Shown: piece by piece, positions 38,079 through 47,339 of the stretch
Layout: each line of letters starts with the position of its first letter
Position numbering within the stretch: the first letter of the stretch is position 1
Origin: Alcaligenaceae bacterium
GTDB lineage: Bacteria; Pseudomonadota; Gammaproteobacteria; Burkholderiales; Burkholderiaceae_B
Assembly: GCA_013416405.1 (NCBI GenBank)
Contig: JACCET010000005.1
Span: 265,365-329,364, forward strand
DNA: 64,000 nt
Direction: 5' to 3'
Made by a program: the position numbers and the translations under genes
The notes under the pieces: generated by a model
The model's database searches: none
What the model saw: the letters and a program-made list of their open reading frames with translations, nothing else
What the model was told of the DNA's origin: nothing

Positions 38079-39545
38079 TTAACGGTTGGCCAATTGGCGG
38101 TCGGCCTCCCAGCCACCTCCAATTGCACGCACCAGCGCCACGGCGGTCTGCGCCCGCTCTCCGTCCAATGCCAATGACGCACGTTGCTGCACCAGCACCT
38201 GGCGATCGGCGTCAATCACATCCAGATAACTGACTGACCCTTCCCGGTATTGGATCTGCGACAGCTCGGCTGCGCGTGAGGCTTGCTGAACCGCCGCATC
38301 CTGTACCTGTGTCTGATCCTTGAGTATGCGCAAGCTGGACAGGCCGTCCTCGACTTCGCGAAATGCTTGCAGCACGGTCTGGCGATAGGCGGCCACGTCT
38401 TCTTCGTAGATTGCCCTTGCCTTTTCCAGACCCGCTTCACGACGGCCACCATCAAAGATAGGCAGCGTCAGCACCGTACCTACCAACGGCCCAAGCAGAA
38501 AGGTTCGGCTGGACCATTCCAGCAGATTACCCAGTTCAGAGGACTCGTAACCGAAAGCACCAGTCAGCGTAAGGCGCGGGAAGAAGGCCGCTTTGGCCAC
38601 CCCTACGCGGGCATTGGCGGCGGCCATGGCTCGTTCGGCAGCCGCAATATCAGGCCGACGCTCCAGCAATGAAGACGGCAGGCCGGCGGGAATATCCACC
38701 GACATGCGCCCCAATGGATCGGGCGCCAGAGCAAACTGTGCCGGCGTTTTGCCCAACAAGGTTGCCAGGGCATGCTCGGCCACGGCCCGTTCACGCTCTA
38801 TACCCAAGGCTTGCGAACTGGCCGAAGACAAAGCCGACTTTGCCCGTGCAAGATCCAGCTCGCTGATCTCGCCTTCGTCGTAACGCTGCTGAACCAACTG
38901 CAGGGTTGCGCCGCGCAATTCGACCGTGCGCCGATACAGCTGCTGTTCAGCATCCAGACGCCGGATTCGAAAATAAGCCTGTGCCACATCTGCCTGCAAG
39001 GCCAGTCGTACCGACTGGAAGAGCGCGACGCTTTGCTCGGCATCTGCCGTGGAAGCATCCACACCCGAAGCAATTCGGCCGAATAAATCCGCCTCGTAGG
39101 AAATGCCAGCCTGGGCTCGCCACAGTGTCTGCGGCGAACTGTCAGTGTCGTCGGCTAGACCCTGCGCAGCACCAGACTGGCGCTGACGCATGGGCCCGAA
39201 GCCGGCATCCAGCGACGGGAACAGGCCAGCTTCCGCATTCTGGCGCAAGGCTCTAGACTGTTTCACCCGGGCTGCCGCCACCCTAAGATCCTGGTTGGCC
39301 GACATAGCCTGGGATTCCAGTTTATCCAGGACGGGATCCTTGAAGATTGCCCACCAGTCGCCCCGTGCCAGTGCCTCGGCAGGCTGGGCCATTTTCCATT
39401 GCTTGGCCGCTTCCGGTGACAGCGTTGCTTCTTTGTAGGTATTGGGTACATCAACGTCGGGCCGTTGATAGTCGGGGCCCACCGCGCAACCAGCCAGAAA
39501 CAAGGCCATCGCCAAACTCGTAAAACGCAAACGTAATCGTTTCAT
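38079..39545 (-). CDS. RND efflux outer membrane channel lipoprotein (OprM/NodT family)
   Basis: A 488-residue outer-membrane factor with a lipobox (FLAGC) near residue 20 and two repeated OEP domains. The PAGLPSSLLERRPDI stretch is typical of the NodT/OprM branch. It forms the trimeric exit duct of the pump encoded just upstream. The start is taken at ATG 39545, with GGA at good spacing; two more ATGs lie at 39551 and 39554. It begins 13 bp after the pump gene stop in the same operon. Confidence 0.92.
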   Translation of the reverse strand: MKRLRLRFTSLAMALFLAGCAVGPDYQRPDVDVPNTYKEATLSPEAAKQWKMAQPAEALARGDWWAIFKDPVLDKLESQAMSANQDLRVAAARVKQSRALRQNAEAGLFPSLDAGFGPMRQRQSGAAQGLADDTDSSPQTLWRAQAGISYEADLFGRIASGVDASTADAEQSVALFQSVRLALQADVAQAYFRIRRLDAEQQLYRRTVELRGATLQLVQQRYDEGEISELDLARAKSALSSASSQALGIERERAVAEHALATLLGKTPAQFALAPDPLGRMSVDIPAGLPSSLLERRPDIAAAERAMAAANARVGVAKAAFFPRLTLTGAFGYESSELGNLLEWSSRTFLLGPLVGTVLTLPIFDGGRREAGLEKARAIYEEDVAAYRQTVLQAFREVEDGLSSLRILKDQTQVQDAAVQQASRAAELSQIQYREGSVSYLDVIDADRQVLVQQRASLALDGERAQTAVALVRAIGGGWEADRQLANR

Positions 39546-39558
39546 GATCATCATTCCA

Positions 39559-42500
39559 TTATTCTTGAGTCGCTATAGCTGGCGCCTCGTGTGCCCCGGC
39601 CGCATGCAGTGGGCCGCGTCGCAAGCTGCGCAGCACCACATAAAACACCGGTGTCAGAAACAGCCCGAACAGCGTAACGCCCAGCATGCCGAAGAAGACG
39701 GCAACACCCATGGCCTGACGCATCTCGGAGCCTGCACCCGTAGCAATAACCAAAGGCACTACGCCCATGATGAAAGCGATGGAAGTCATCAGGATGGGGC
39801 GCAGGCGCAAGCGGCTGGCTTCGGTAGCCGCCTTGATGGTGCTCATGCCCTGCAGTTCAAGCTCACGGGCAAACTCCACAATCAGGATGGCGTTCTTGCA
39901 CGCCAAGCCCACCAGCACCATCAAACCTATCTGCGTAAAGATATTGTTGTCGCCGCCCGTCAGCCAGACACCTGTCAGCGCCGCCAAAATACTCATGGGG
40001 ACGATCAGGATTACTGCCAGCGGCAGCGTCAGGCTTTCATAAAGCGCGGCAAGCACCAGGAAAACCAGCAGCACGCTGATGGGAAACACCCACATGCCCG
40101 CGTTGCCTGCCAGAATCTGCTGATAAGTCAGGTCGGTCCATTCATACTTCACGCCGCGCGGCATGACTTCTTGCGCAATGCGTTCGGCAGCCGCCTGTGC
40201 CTGGTCAGTCGAATAGCCTGGCGCTGGCCCGCTATTGATATCAGCAGCGGTATAGCCGTTGTAACGTATAACCATTTCGGGGCCGAAACTGGGCGATACC
40301 GAGGCCACCGCCGACAAAGGCACCATACGGCCATTGCTGCTGCGTGTTTCAAGCTGAAGAATATCTTCCGGATGCGAACGGAATTGCGCGTCTGCCTGGG
40401 CCTTTACCTGGTACACGCGTCCAAACCTATTGAAGTCATTGACGTATAGCGAACCCAAATATATTTGCATGGTGTCGAAGGCCTCGTCGACAGGCACGCC
40501 CAGTTGCTTGGCCTTGACACGGTCCAGCGCTACATCAAGCTGCGGCACATTAATCTGATAGCTGGAAAACGCCGGGCCCAGCTCAGGTGCCTGCGCCGCT
40601 TTGGCCAGGAACTGCTTGGTCACCGCATCCATCTGCTCGTAGCCCAGCGCCGCACGGTCTTCCAGTTGCAGTTTGAATCCACCCACCGTACCCAAGCCCA
40701 TGATGGGCGGCGGCGGAAACACGGCAATAAACGAATCCTTGATGGCTGCGTATTGCTTGCCAAGTTCTGCAGCGATATTGTCTGCCGATAGCGCATCCCC
40801 CTTACGTTGTTCAAAGGGATCAAGCGTCACGAACACGATGCCCGCGCTCGAACTATTGGTAAAGCCGTTGATCGACAGTCCCGGAAAAGCAATGGTGCTT
40901 TCCACACCAGGCTGCTTCAGCGCGATGTCGGACATCTTGCGTATGACGGCCTCGCTGCGATCCAGCGAGGCTCCGCTGGGCAACTGGGCAAAACTGATCA
41001 GATACTGCTTATCCTGGGCGGGTACAAAGCCGCCCGGCACCAGATAGGAAATGCCCACGGTCAGTGCCACCAGCAACACATATACACCCAGCGTCGAGGC
41101 CTTGCGACCTATAGTGCCAGACACACCTGTGGCGTAACGGTCAGACGAACGCCGAAAGAAGTGATTGAAGCGTTCGAAGAAGCCACCCAGATAGCGATTC
41201 ATGATTCGGGTCAGCCAGTCAGGCTTCTCATCATGTCCTTTCAGCAACAGAGCTGCCAGCGCGGGCGACAAGGTCAGGGAATTGATGGCGGAGATGACGG
41301 TCGAGATCGCGATCGTCATGGCAAACTGCTTGAAAAACTGACCACTGAGTCCCGTCATGAAGGCCAACGGCACAAACACAGCCACCAGCGTCAGGGCGAT
41401 GGCAATAATCGGGCCACTGACTTCGCGCATGGCGCGGTAAGTCGCATCGCGCGGCGACAAGCCCGCCGCGATATTGCGCTCCACGTTCTCGACCACCACA
41501 ATGGCATCATCGACCACAATGCCTATGGCCAATACCAGACCAAAGAGTGACAGTGCATTGATCGTATAGCCAAAAGCCAGCAACAACGAAAAAGTCCCGA
41601 CTATCGACACCGGCACCGCAAGCAACGGAATGATGGATGCACGCCAGGTTTGCAGAAAGACGATAACCACCAGCACCACCAGGGCGATGGCCTCCAGCAG
41701 CGTTATGACCACCGCATGGATGCTGGACCGTACGAACTGCGTGGGGTCATACATAATGCGGCTTTCCAGCGAAGCCGGAAAATCCGCTGACAGCTCGTCC
41801 ATGACGGCACGCACCTGATCTGAAATGTCCAGCGCATTCGCGCCTGGGGACTGCATAATGGCAATACCCACAGCCGGTTGGTTATCAAGCAGTGCACGCA
41901 GGCCATACTCTGCCGCGCCCAGTTCAATACGCGCAACATCACCCAGCCGCGTAACCCCGCCGTCGGCGGAAGTCTTCAGAACGATATCGCTGAACTGCTC
42001 TTCGGTCTGAAGGCGCCCCTGAGCATTGACCGAAAGTTGCAAGGACACGTCCGATGCCGTGGGCGACGCGCCTATTACGCCGGCAGCCACCTGAACGTTC
42101 TGCTCGCGAATGGCGGCAACTGCTTCCATTGCCGTAAGGTTGCGCTGAGCCATCTTGCCGGGATCCAGCCAAACCCGCATCGAATAATCTCCCGCACCCC
42201 ATACCTGCACCTCGCCCACACCCTGGATACGGGCCAGCCTGTCTTTGACATTGAGAACCGCATAATTGCGTAGATAGGTCGTGTCGTAGCGCTGGTCGGG
42301 TGAAATCAGGTGCACCACCATGGTGAGCGTCGGCGATGACTTGGTTGTCGTCACGCCCAGCCGCTGCACTTCTTCAGGTAAACGCGGCAGAGCCTGTGTA
42401 ACCCGATTCTGCACCAGCTGCTGCGCCTTGTCGGGATCGACACCCAGATGGAAATTTACCGTCACCACCAGATTGCCGTCGCTATTGGCCTGCGACTGCA

Positions 42501-42738
42501 TGTACAGCATATCTTCGACACCGTTGATCGATTCCTCCAGCGGCGCGGCTACGGTCTCGGCCAGCACTTTGGGGTTGGCCCCTGGAAACTGAGCCCGTAC
42601 GACCACGGATGGCGGCACGACTTCGGGATACTCCGAGATGGGCAGCTGAAACATCGCCAGACCACCCGCCAGCAAGATCAGGACGGAAAGCACACCCGCA
42701 AAAATCGGACGGTCGATAAAGAACTTGGAAATATTCAT
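39559..42738 (-). CDS. RND multidrug efflux pump inner-membrane transporter (AcrB/MexB family)
   Basis: A 1059-residue HAE1-family proton-driven pump. Features: the starting FFIDRPIFAGVLSVLI, two periplasmic loops, twelve membrane helices, and the proton-relay motif region GIVVDDAIVVVENVERN with two adjacent Asp residues in helix 4. Length matches AcrB/MexB. It sits between the membrane-fusion and outer-membrane channel genes, so all three pump parts are in one operon. Likely substrates are drugs, detergents or aromatic compounds; sequence reading alone cannot narrow this. Confidence 0.95.
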   Translation of the reverse strand: MNISKFFIDRPIFAGVLSVLILLAGGLAMFQLPISEYPEVVPPSVVVRAQFPGANPKVLAETVAAPLEESINGVEDMLYMQSQANSDGNLVVTVNFHLGVDPDKAQQLVQNRVTQALPRLPEEVQRLGVTTTKSSPTLTMVVHLISPDQRYDTTYLRNYAVLNVKDRLARIQGVGEVQVWGAGDYSMRVWLDPGKMAQRNLTAMEAVAAIREQNVQVAAGVIGASPTASDVSLQLSVNAQGRLQTEEQFSDIVLKTSADGGVTRLGDVARIELGAAEYGLRALLDNQPAVGIAIMQSPGANALDISDQVRAVMDELSADFPASLESRIMYDPTQFVRSSIHAVVITLLEAIALVVLVVIVFLQTWRASIIPLLAVPVSIVGTFSLLLAFGYTINALSLFGLVLAIGIVVDDAIVVVENVERNIAAGLSPRDATYRAMREVSGPIIAIALTLVAVFVPLAFMTGLSGQFFKQFAMTIAISTVISAINSLTLSPALAALLLKGHDEKPDWLTRIMNRYLGGFFERFNHFFRRSSDRYATGVSGTIGRKASTLGVYVLLVALTVGISYLVPGGFVPAQDKQYLISFAQLPSGASLDRSEAVIRKMSDIALKQPGVESTIAFPGLSINGFTNSSSAGIVFVTLDPFEQRKGDALSADNIAAELGKQYAAIKDSFIAVFPPPPIMGLGTVGGFKLQLEDRAALGYEQMDAVTKQFLAKAAQAPELGPAFSSYQINVPQLDVALDRVKAKQLGVPVDEAFDTMQIYLGSLYVNDFNRFGRVYQVKAQADAQFRSHPEDILQLETRSSNGRMVPLSAVASVSPSFGPEMVIRYNGYTAADINSGPAPGYSTDQAQAAAERIAQEVMPRGVKYEWTDLTYQQILAGNAGMWVFPISVLLVFLVLAALYESLTLPLAVILIVPMSILAALTGVWLTGGDNNIFTQIGLMVLVGLACKNAILIVEFARELELQGMSTIKAATEASRLRLRPILMTSIAFIMGVVPLVIATGAGSEMRQAMGVAVFFGMLGVTLFGLFLTPVFYVVLRSLRRGPLHAAGAHEAPAIATQE

Positions 42739-42750
42739 GATGAGTCCGGA

Positions 42751-43974
42751 TCAAGAGGCCGTTTTGTTATCGTTCACAGGTGCCGCGTCATCTGCCGCCC
42801 CTGCCACAGCCAGCCGCTCCTCGCCCTTAGCAAGGCCCGTTTCCGGCGTTACCGCATCACCCGGACGTATCCGTTGCAAACCGTTGACGACGATGCGCTC
42901 GCCCGGGGAAAGTCCAGCTTCGATGACACGCAAGCCTTGCTGAACGGCACCCAGTTGAACCTCTCGATAGGCCGTTCGGTTCTGCTTGTCGACAACCACC
43001 ACAAAACGCTTGCCCTGATCCGTCCCGATTGCGGTTTCCTCTATCAGCACAGCAGGACGAGGCGCGCCACCAGCTAGCCGAATGCGGGCATATAAGCCAG
43101 GCAAAAGCAAGCCATCCGCGTTATCGAACACAGCGCGCACCCGTATGGTTCCGGATGAAGTGTCCAGCCTGTTATCAATCGAGGCGACTTTACCCAATCG
43201 CGGAAAACCTTGTTCGTTACTCAACCCCATAGACACTGACGCCGGGCCACCCTGCCCCTTGCGGGCCGGGTTCACAAACGACAGAAAGCTTTGCTCGTCA
43301 ACCTCGAACGAGGCATACATTTTGTCGACCGACACCAGGGTGGTCAGTGGCTGCGCCCCAGTTCCTGCGGCAACAATATTGCCCTCTGTGACCTCGGCGC
43401 GTGACACACGGCCCGACACCGGCGCAACAATTTGCGTGTGCTCCAGGTCCAGCTCGGCGCTCGCCAATGCAGCCTCGGCAGCCAGTGTTTGCGCCGCGGC
43501 AACGCGCGATGCATTGCGTTTTTGCTCAAAGTCGCGCTTGGCGATCGCATTCTTGTCCAACAGCCGGCGCGCACGTGCCAGATCGGCACCGGCGTACGCC
43601 TTGCGCGCCTTGGCTGCGGCAAGTTCAGCCTGGGCCCCGTCTACAGCGGCCTGGTACGGTCTGGGATCTATGGTGAACAGCACATCGCCGGCCTTGACCA
43701 GACTGCCGTCCTGAAAATGAACCTTGGTGATGGTGCCTGAGACCAGCGGCCGTATCCGGACTTGCTCCACCGCCTCCAGGCGACCCGAATATTCACGCCA
43801 ATCGGTGATGCTGCGGCTGCTGACCTGCGCAACATCCACGGCAACCGCCGGAGTCGGCGACGGTGCAAGCGCCGCAACCGCGCTTCCGGTTTGCAGGTGG
43901 AACCAGGCGGCGCCTCCGGCCAGCAACACAACAGCCACTACGGCGAGCGCGTATCGTTTACGCAATAAAGACAT
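42751..43974 (-). CDS. RND efflux periplasmic adaptor (AcrA/MexA family)
   Basis: A 407-residue membrane-fusion protein with one N-terminal membrane segment, lipoyl halves (RIRPLVSGTITKVHFQDG and THTQI-like HTQIVAPVSGRVSRAEV), an alpha-hairpin rich in Ala and Lys, and a beta-barrel domain. ATG 43974 has AAGGA seven bases upstream; the longer frame from 44031 is in the leader. First gene of the operon, divergent from a LysR gene across 156 bp. Confidence 0.93.
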   Translation of the reverse strand: MSLLRKRYALAVVAVVLLAGGAAWFHLQTGSAVAALAPSPTPAVAVDVAQVSSRSITDWREYSGRLEAVEQVRIRPLVSGTITKVHFQDGSLVKAGDVLFTIDPRPYQAAVDGAQAELAAAKARKAYAGADLARARRLLDKNAIAKRDFEQKRNASRVAAAQTLAAEAALASAELDLEHTQIVAPVSGRVSRAEVTEGNIVAAGTGAQPLTTLVSVDKMYASFEVDEQSFLSFVNPARKGQGGPASVSMGLSNEQGFPRLGKVASIDNRLDTSSGTIRVRAVFDNADGLLLPGLYARIRLAGGAPRPAVLIEETAIGTDQGKRFVVVVDKQNRTAYREVQLGAVQQGLRVIEAGLSPGERIVVNGLQRIRPGDAVTPETGLAKGEERLAVAGAADDAAPVNDNKTAS

Positions 43975-44076
43975 GGAGAAATCCTTTTCTGAGGAAGGGT
44001 CGCGTAGCCCCGACAACACAGGACTGTTCACGACAAGAAAGAGGATGTATTATTCATTTTTTGGAAAAACAGTTAA

Positions 44077-44094
44077 ATAGCAATTTTTCGCTAT
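44077..44094. promoter_or_regulatory. Candidate LysR binding site between efflux operon and regulator
   Basis: ATAGC (44077-44081) and GCTAT (44090-44094) form a short inverted repeat around an AT-rich core, in the divergent intergenic region. Its form fits a T-N11-A LysR box. TATTAT-like sequences nearby could serve as -10 elements. Confidence 0.35.
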
Positions 44095-44130
44095 CACTAT
44101 TCGCACCAAACGAACAATATGGAGATCGCC

Positions 44131-45150
44131 ATGGATAGATTCCAGGCCATGCAAGTCTTTACCCGTGTCGTCGATGCCAACAGCTTCACGCTGGCGGCAG
44201 ACAGCCTGGGCCTGCCGCGCTCCACCGTCACCACCACCATACAGAGCCTGGAGCGAACCCTGAAGCTGCGGCTATTGAACCGCACGACACGCCGCCTGAG
44301 TCTGACACCCGATGGCGCCGCCTATTACGAACGCTGCGTCCAAATTTTGGCCGACATCGAAGACATGGACGCCTCGTTCCGGGACGTAACCCGAGGCCCC
44401 AGCGGGCGTCTGCGCATAGACACGCCGCCGTCAATCGGCCGCTTGATCCTTGTTCCCGCCCTATGCGATTTTCACACTCGTTATCCAGACATTGAACTGG
44501 CAATCGGCATGGGCGACAGAGTCGTCGACATGGTGCGGGATGCCGTCGACTGCGCCATCCGCGTCGGCGACCTGGAAGACTCCAGCATGGTGGCCCGCCG
44601 CATTGGCACATTCGAAAGCATCACCTGCGCATCGCCAGCGTATCTGGAACGGTACGGCGAACCAAAATGCATTGATGACCTGGCCAACCACCACGCGGTC
44701 CATTATTTTTCAGCCCGCACCGGGCGCGTCATTGACTGGTCTTTCATGGTCGATGGCAAACCGCGCGACATCCAGGTCAAAGGCAACGTATCGGTCAACG
44801 ATGCCGAAGCCTATGTGCAATGCGGCGTCAACGGCTTCGGCCTGATCCAGCCATCCCGTTATATGGTCGCCCCCTTGCTGGAATCGGGACAACTGCGAGA
44901 AATCCTTACCGAATGGACGCCGCCGCCCCAGCCGATTTCAGTGGTCTATCTGCACAACAGGCATTTGTCACCCAAGGTAAGGGTATTTGTCGACTGGGTC
45001 AGTGAGCTATTCCGGCATTGCGCCTTGATGTCGGGCTGCAAGTACAAAGATTTGCTTGAACACGAGTGTGCTTTTGCCGGCAAGGAAAAACCACAGGCTA
45101 CCGTACGGGAGCATCTGAAGCACGAAGAACTGGAAGAGAGTGTTTTTTAA
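44131..45150 (+). CDS. LysR-family regulator of the RND efflux operon
   Basis: A 339-residue LysR protein with the winged helix at the very N-terminus (MQVFTRVVDANSFTLAADSLGLPRSTVTTTI) and a standard effector domain. GGAG six bases before ATG 44131 decides the start over ATG 44119. Its divergent placement next to the pump operon is a standard layout for a local regulator of efflux; inducer unknown. The C-terminus has an acidic tail longer than usual. The rhodanese gene follows 23 bp downstream. Confidence 0.9.
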   Translation: MDRFQAMQVFTRVVDANSFTLAADSLGLPRSTVTTTIQSLERTLKLRLLNRTTRRLSLTPDGAAYYERCVQILADIEDMDASFRDVTRGPSGRLRIDTPPSIGRLILVPALCDFHTRYPDIELAIGMGDRVVDMVRDAVDCAIRVGDLEDSSMVARRIGTFESITCASPAYLERYGEPKCIDDLANHHAVHYFSARTGRVIDWSFMVDGKPRDIQVKGNVSVNDAEAYVQCGVNGFGLIQPSRYMVAPLLESGQLREILTEWTPPPQPISVVYLHNRHLSPKVRVFVDWVSELFRHCALMSGCKYKDLLEHECAFAGKEKPQATVREHLKHEELEESVF

Positions 45151-45173
45151 TACACCCAACAAAGGAAACAAAG

Positions 45174-45575
45174 ATGCCGGTTACCAAAGGAGTCAAAGAC
45201 CTGATCGCCGAAGCGCGTGAACGAATCACCACGCTGTCGCTGGCCGAGGCAAAAGCCAAGCTGGATAGCCCTGATACGATTTTTGTGGATATTCGCGATA
45301 TCAGAGAACTTGAGCGCGAAGGGATGATCCCCAATGCTTTGCATGCTCCGCGTGGCATGCTGGAGTTCTGGGTAGACCCCGAAAGCCCCTACCACAAACC
45401 TATTTTTGCCGAAGACAAAGCGTTCGTGTTGTACTGCGCCTCTGCATGGCGATCGAGCCTGGCCACGGCCGCCCTGGTCGACATGGGCCAGTCTCGCGTA
45501 AGTCATATCGAAGGCGGCTTTAAGGCCTGGAAAGAAGCAGGATTGCCGGTGGCGGAAAAGGCTGGAAAGCGGTGA
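45174..45575 (+). CDS. Single-domain rhodanese-like protein
   Basis: A 133-residue rhodanese domain with the active-site loop CASAWRSSLA (catalytic Cys about residue 84) and the typical ending GGFKAWKEAGLPV. The loop has the CxxxxR pattern of sulfurtransferases. AAGGA precedes ATG 45174. It is the last clearly intact gene before the mosaic region that follows. Confidence 0.88.
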   Translation: MPVTKGVKDLIAEARERITTLSLAEAKAKLDSPDTIFVDIRDIRELEREGMIPNALHAPRGMLEFWVDPESPYHKPIFAEDKAFVLYCASAWRSSLATAALVDMGQSRVSHIEGGFKAWKEAGLPVAEKAGKR

Positions 45576-45655
45576 TCAGTCGTCTTTTGCAAGCTATGTG
45601 CAACGTCTGCTGACCATCAGTGGGCGCATCTCGGGCACCGGGGAACTTGAATGAT

Positions 45656-45680
45656 TGGCGCGGCAGGAGGGGCTCGAACC
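45656..45680 (-). other. Displaced tRNA 3' end (possible attachment-site remnant)
   Basis: Read on the minus strand, this 25-nt stretch divides exactly as a tRNA 3' terminus: two T-stem bases, loop TTCGAGC, CCCTC, acceptor strand CTGCCGC, discriminator G and CCA. The 5' part of a tRNA is absent. Isolated tRNA 3' ends are typical of the attachment sites left by integrases, and it sits where the core genes end. Confidence 0.5.
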
Positions 45681-45890
45681 ATTATATTAGGTAAGGCCTT
45701 CTAATCATCGGTTCTGAGCTTGAAGATTGAGCCGTAACTATATGATATTCAATCAGAATCACTACAAACAACGAGAACGCAATTGATTGCATATTTGGTA
45801 GCTTCTGTCTCGTACGCGTCGAATTGCAGTTAGTTGCACCGGCAGGCGCACCTGACCAGATCAGCCAGACTTCGGCGTTAGGAGATCGCT

Positions 45891-46103
45891 ATGCTCACTG
45901 TCAATACTTCCGAGGAAAAATCGTCGCTATCTAAGCACGACATTGCAATGACACGCAGCGGAAGGCCTGTCGCCAGGCTTGTCCCGCTTATGACCGGATA
46001 TTCGGCAAACGCCTTGGCGTGGCAAAAGGATACTTTGAGGTGCGGGTCAGCATCGAAGTTAACAATGATGAGATAGCACGCCCGTTTTCTAAGTAGAGAA
46101 GCC
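45891..46103 (+). pseudogene. Decayed Phd/YefM-type antitoxin
   Basis: AGGAG precedes ATG 45891 and the frame starts like a Phd/YefM antitoxin (MLTVNTSEEKSSLSK), then jumps straight to HDIAMTRSGRPVARLVPL. This implies an internal loss of about 13 codons. A further frame change gives VAKGYFEVRVSIEVNNDEIA from about nt 46018, which resembles antitoxin C-termini. No toxin gene follows. Family assignment is by motif recall. Confidence 0.5.
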
Positions 46104-46309
46104 GCTGAGACAGCCCTAGTGAAGGCCTACGCAAGCGGCACCACAAGGCGCTTCATGACCCAGGCGAGTGCCGCGGGTTCAAGACTCCAATCCTCAGTGC
46201 GCATTTTTTTCTATGCGCTCCAGATTAATTCGCTTAACCAGACTCGTATTTGTGGTGCGGGCGGGGAAACTCTTCGAAAGCGTCAGCAGTCACGGTCACG
46301 GTGCTGTGC

Positions 46310-46490
46310 CCTGCAACTGCTCATGTACACGCTTACTCACCAGCTTAACGCCCCTGGGCGACAACAGCTTGACTTGGCGGCCCAGCTCGCGCAGCTTAAT
46401 TGCCTAGTGCTCTGCCCTGGCACAGGCTTCCATGCCAGTCGTGCGCACCGGCTTATACACAAAAAACGCGACCAATTAGCGTCAGAGCTG
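46310..46490 (-). pseudogene. IS110/IS1111-family transposase remnant
   Basis: On the minus strand one frame reads LVAFFVYKPVRTTGMEACAR, then a stop, then AIKLRELGRQVKLLSPRGVK. It resembles the N-terminal GMEAC...ALGH-x-V-x-L region of IS110/IS1111 transposases. It has at least three in-frame stops and no catalytic remainder. The rest of the 45.58-46.52 kb gap (apart from the tRNA end and antitoxin remnant) contains nothing I can identify. Confidence 0.5.
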
Positions 46491-46520
46491 ATTATCTGGC
46501 ACCACTGTCTGATACGATTC

Positions 46521-47333
46521 TCATGAGAACACCGGCTTACGCTTCTCGGTAAACGCCAGAACGCCCTCACGGGCATGCGCACCACTTGCGCATTCAATCA
46601 TGAATCTGCGTTCAAGTTCGAGGTGCTCTTCGAAACTACGCTGATACGCGCCGGAACCAACCAACTGCTTCACCCGATGCTGAGCGTCGCGTGGCCCATC
46701 GGCCAGCTGCTGCGCGGTGGCACGTGCCTGGGCCAGTAATTCGGCATCGGCACAAACACGGTCAACCAACCCCAGTGCCAGGCATTCGCGAGCATCGAGA
46801 GAAGTATTGAAAAGAAGAAGTTGCCTTGCACGAACCACACCCACCCGCTGCATCAGAACCCAGGAGCTACCGGCATCGGGACTCAGGCCAAGCAGTGTAT
46901 AGCCACAACGAAGCTTCACTGACTCTGCTGCAAGCACATAGTCGCCCATCAGGCCCAGACCGATCCCGCCGCCCCCCAGAGGGCCATTCAAGGCCACGAC
47001 AATCGGCAAACCAGCACGTTCTAGCCGCAGTAACGCCTGATTCAGGGGGCACAACAAGATATCCATGCAGTCGGCAAGAGCCTCTCTCATCCCCTGAAAA
47101 ACCTTGATGTCGCCGCCAACACAAAACGCCCGTCCAGTGCCTGTCAGCAGTACTGCACCGATGTCGGGCGAGCAACACACTTCATCAATCACTGAAACCA
47201 ACCTGAAGACCATCGCATCATTCAAGGCGTTGCCCCGATCTGGCCGGTTCAATGTGATGGTTGCCACCCTCGATTGAATCTGAAGGCCAACCAGCGTGTC
47301 AGCCTCGACGTTTGCACTACCCTCTTTCGTCAT
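46521..47333 (-). CDS. Enoyl-CoA hydratase/isomerase family protein
   Basis: A 270-residue crotonase-fold enzyme with the oxyanion-hole motif AFCVGGDIKVF and the second CoA-binding turn NGPLGGGGIGLGL. The two catalytic Glu positions of enoyl-CoA hydratase read Gly and Leu; the later LGLSPDAGSSW motif with Asp is typical of PaaG-like isomerases. An isomerase role on a CoA thioester is therefore more likely than simple hydration. It begins six bases after the stop of the adjacent crotonase gene, in an operon with an acyl-CoA ligase. Confidence 0.87.
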   Translation of the reverse strand: MTKEGSANVEADTLVGLQIQSRVATITLNRPDRGNALNDAMVFRLVSVIDEVCCSPDIGAVLLTGTGRAFCVGGDIKVFQGMREALADCMDILLCPLNQALLRLERAGLPIVVALNGPLGGGGIGLGLMGDYVLAAESVKLRCGYTLLGLSPDAGSSWVLMQRVGVVRARQLLLFNTSLDARECLALGLVDRVCADAELLAQARATAQQLADGPRDAQHRVKQLVGSGAYQRSFEEHLELERRFMIECASGAHAREGVLAFTEKRKPVFS

Positions 47334-47339
47334 CGCCCA

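Noticed and set aside
39544..40449. A 301-codon + strand frame opposite the RND pump gene.
   Set aside because: It is rich in His and Gln, typical of antisense frames of GC-rich genes; the minus-strand pump gene is unambiguous.
46119..46526. A 135-codon + strand frame after the antitoxin remnant that could have been its toxin.
   Set aside because: Composition is not protein-like, no toxin motif is seen, and the opposite strand carries the IS110 remnant.
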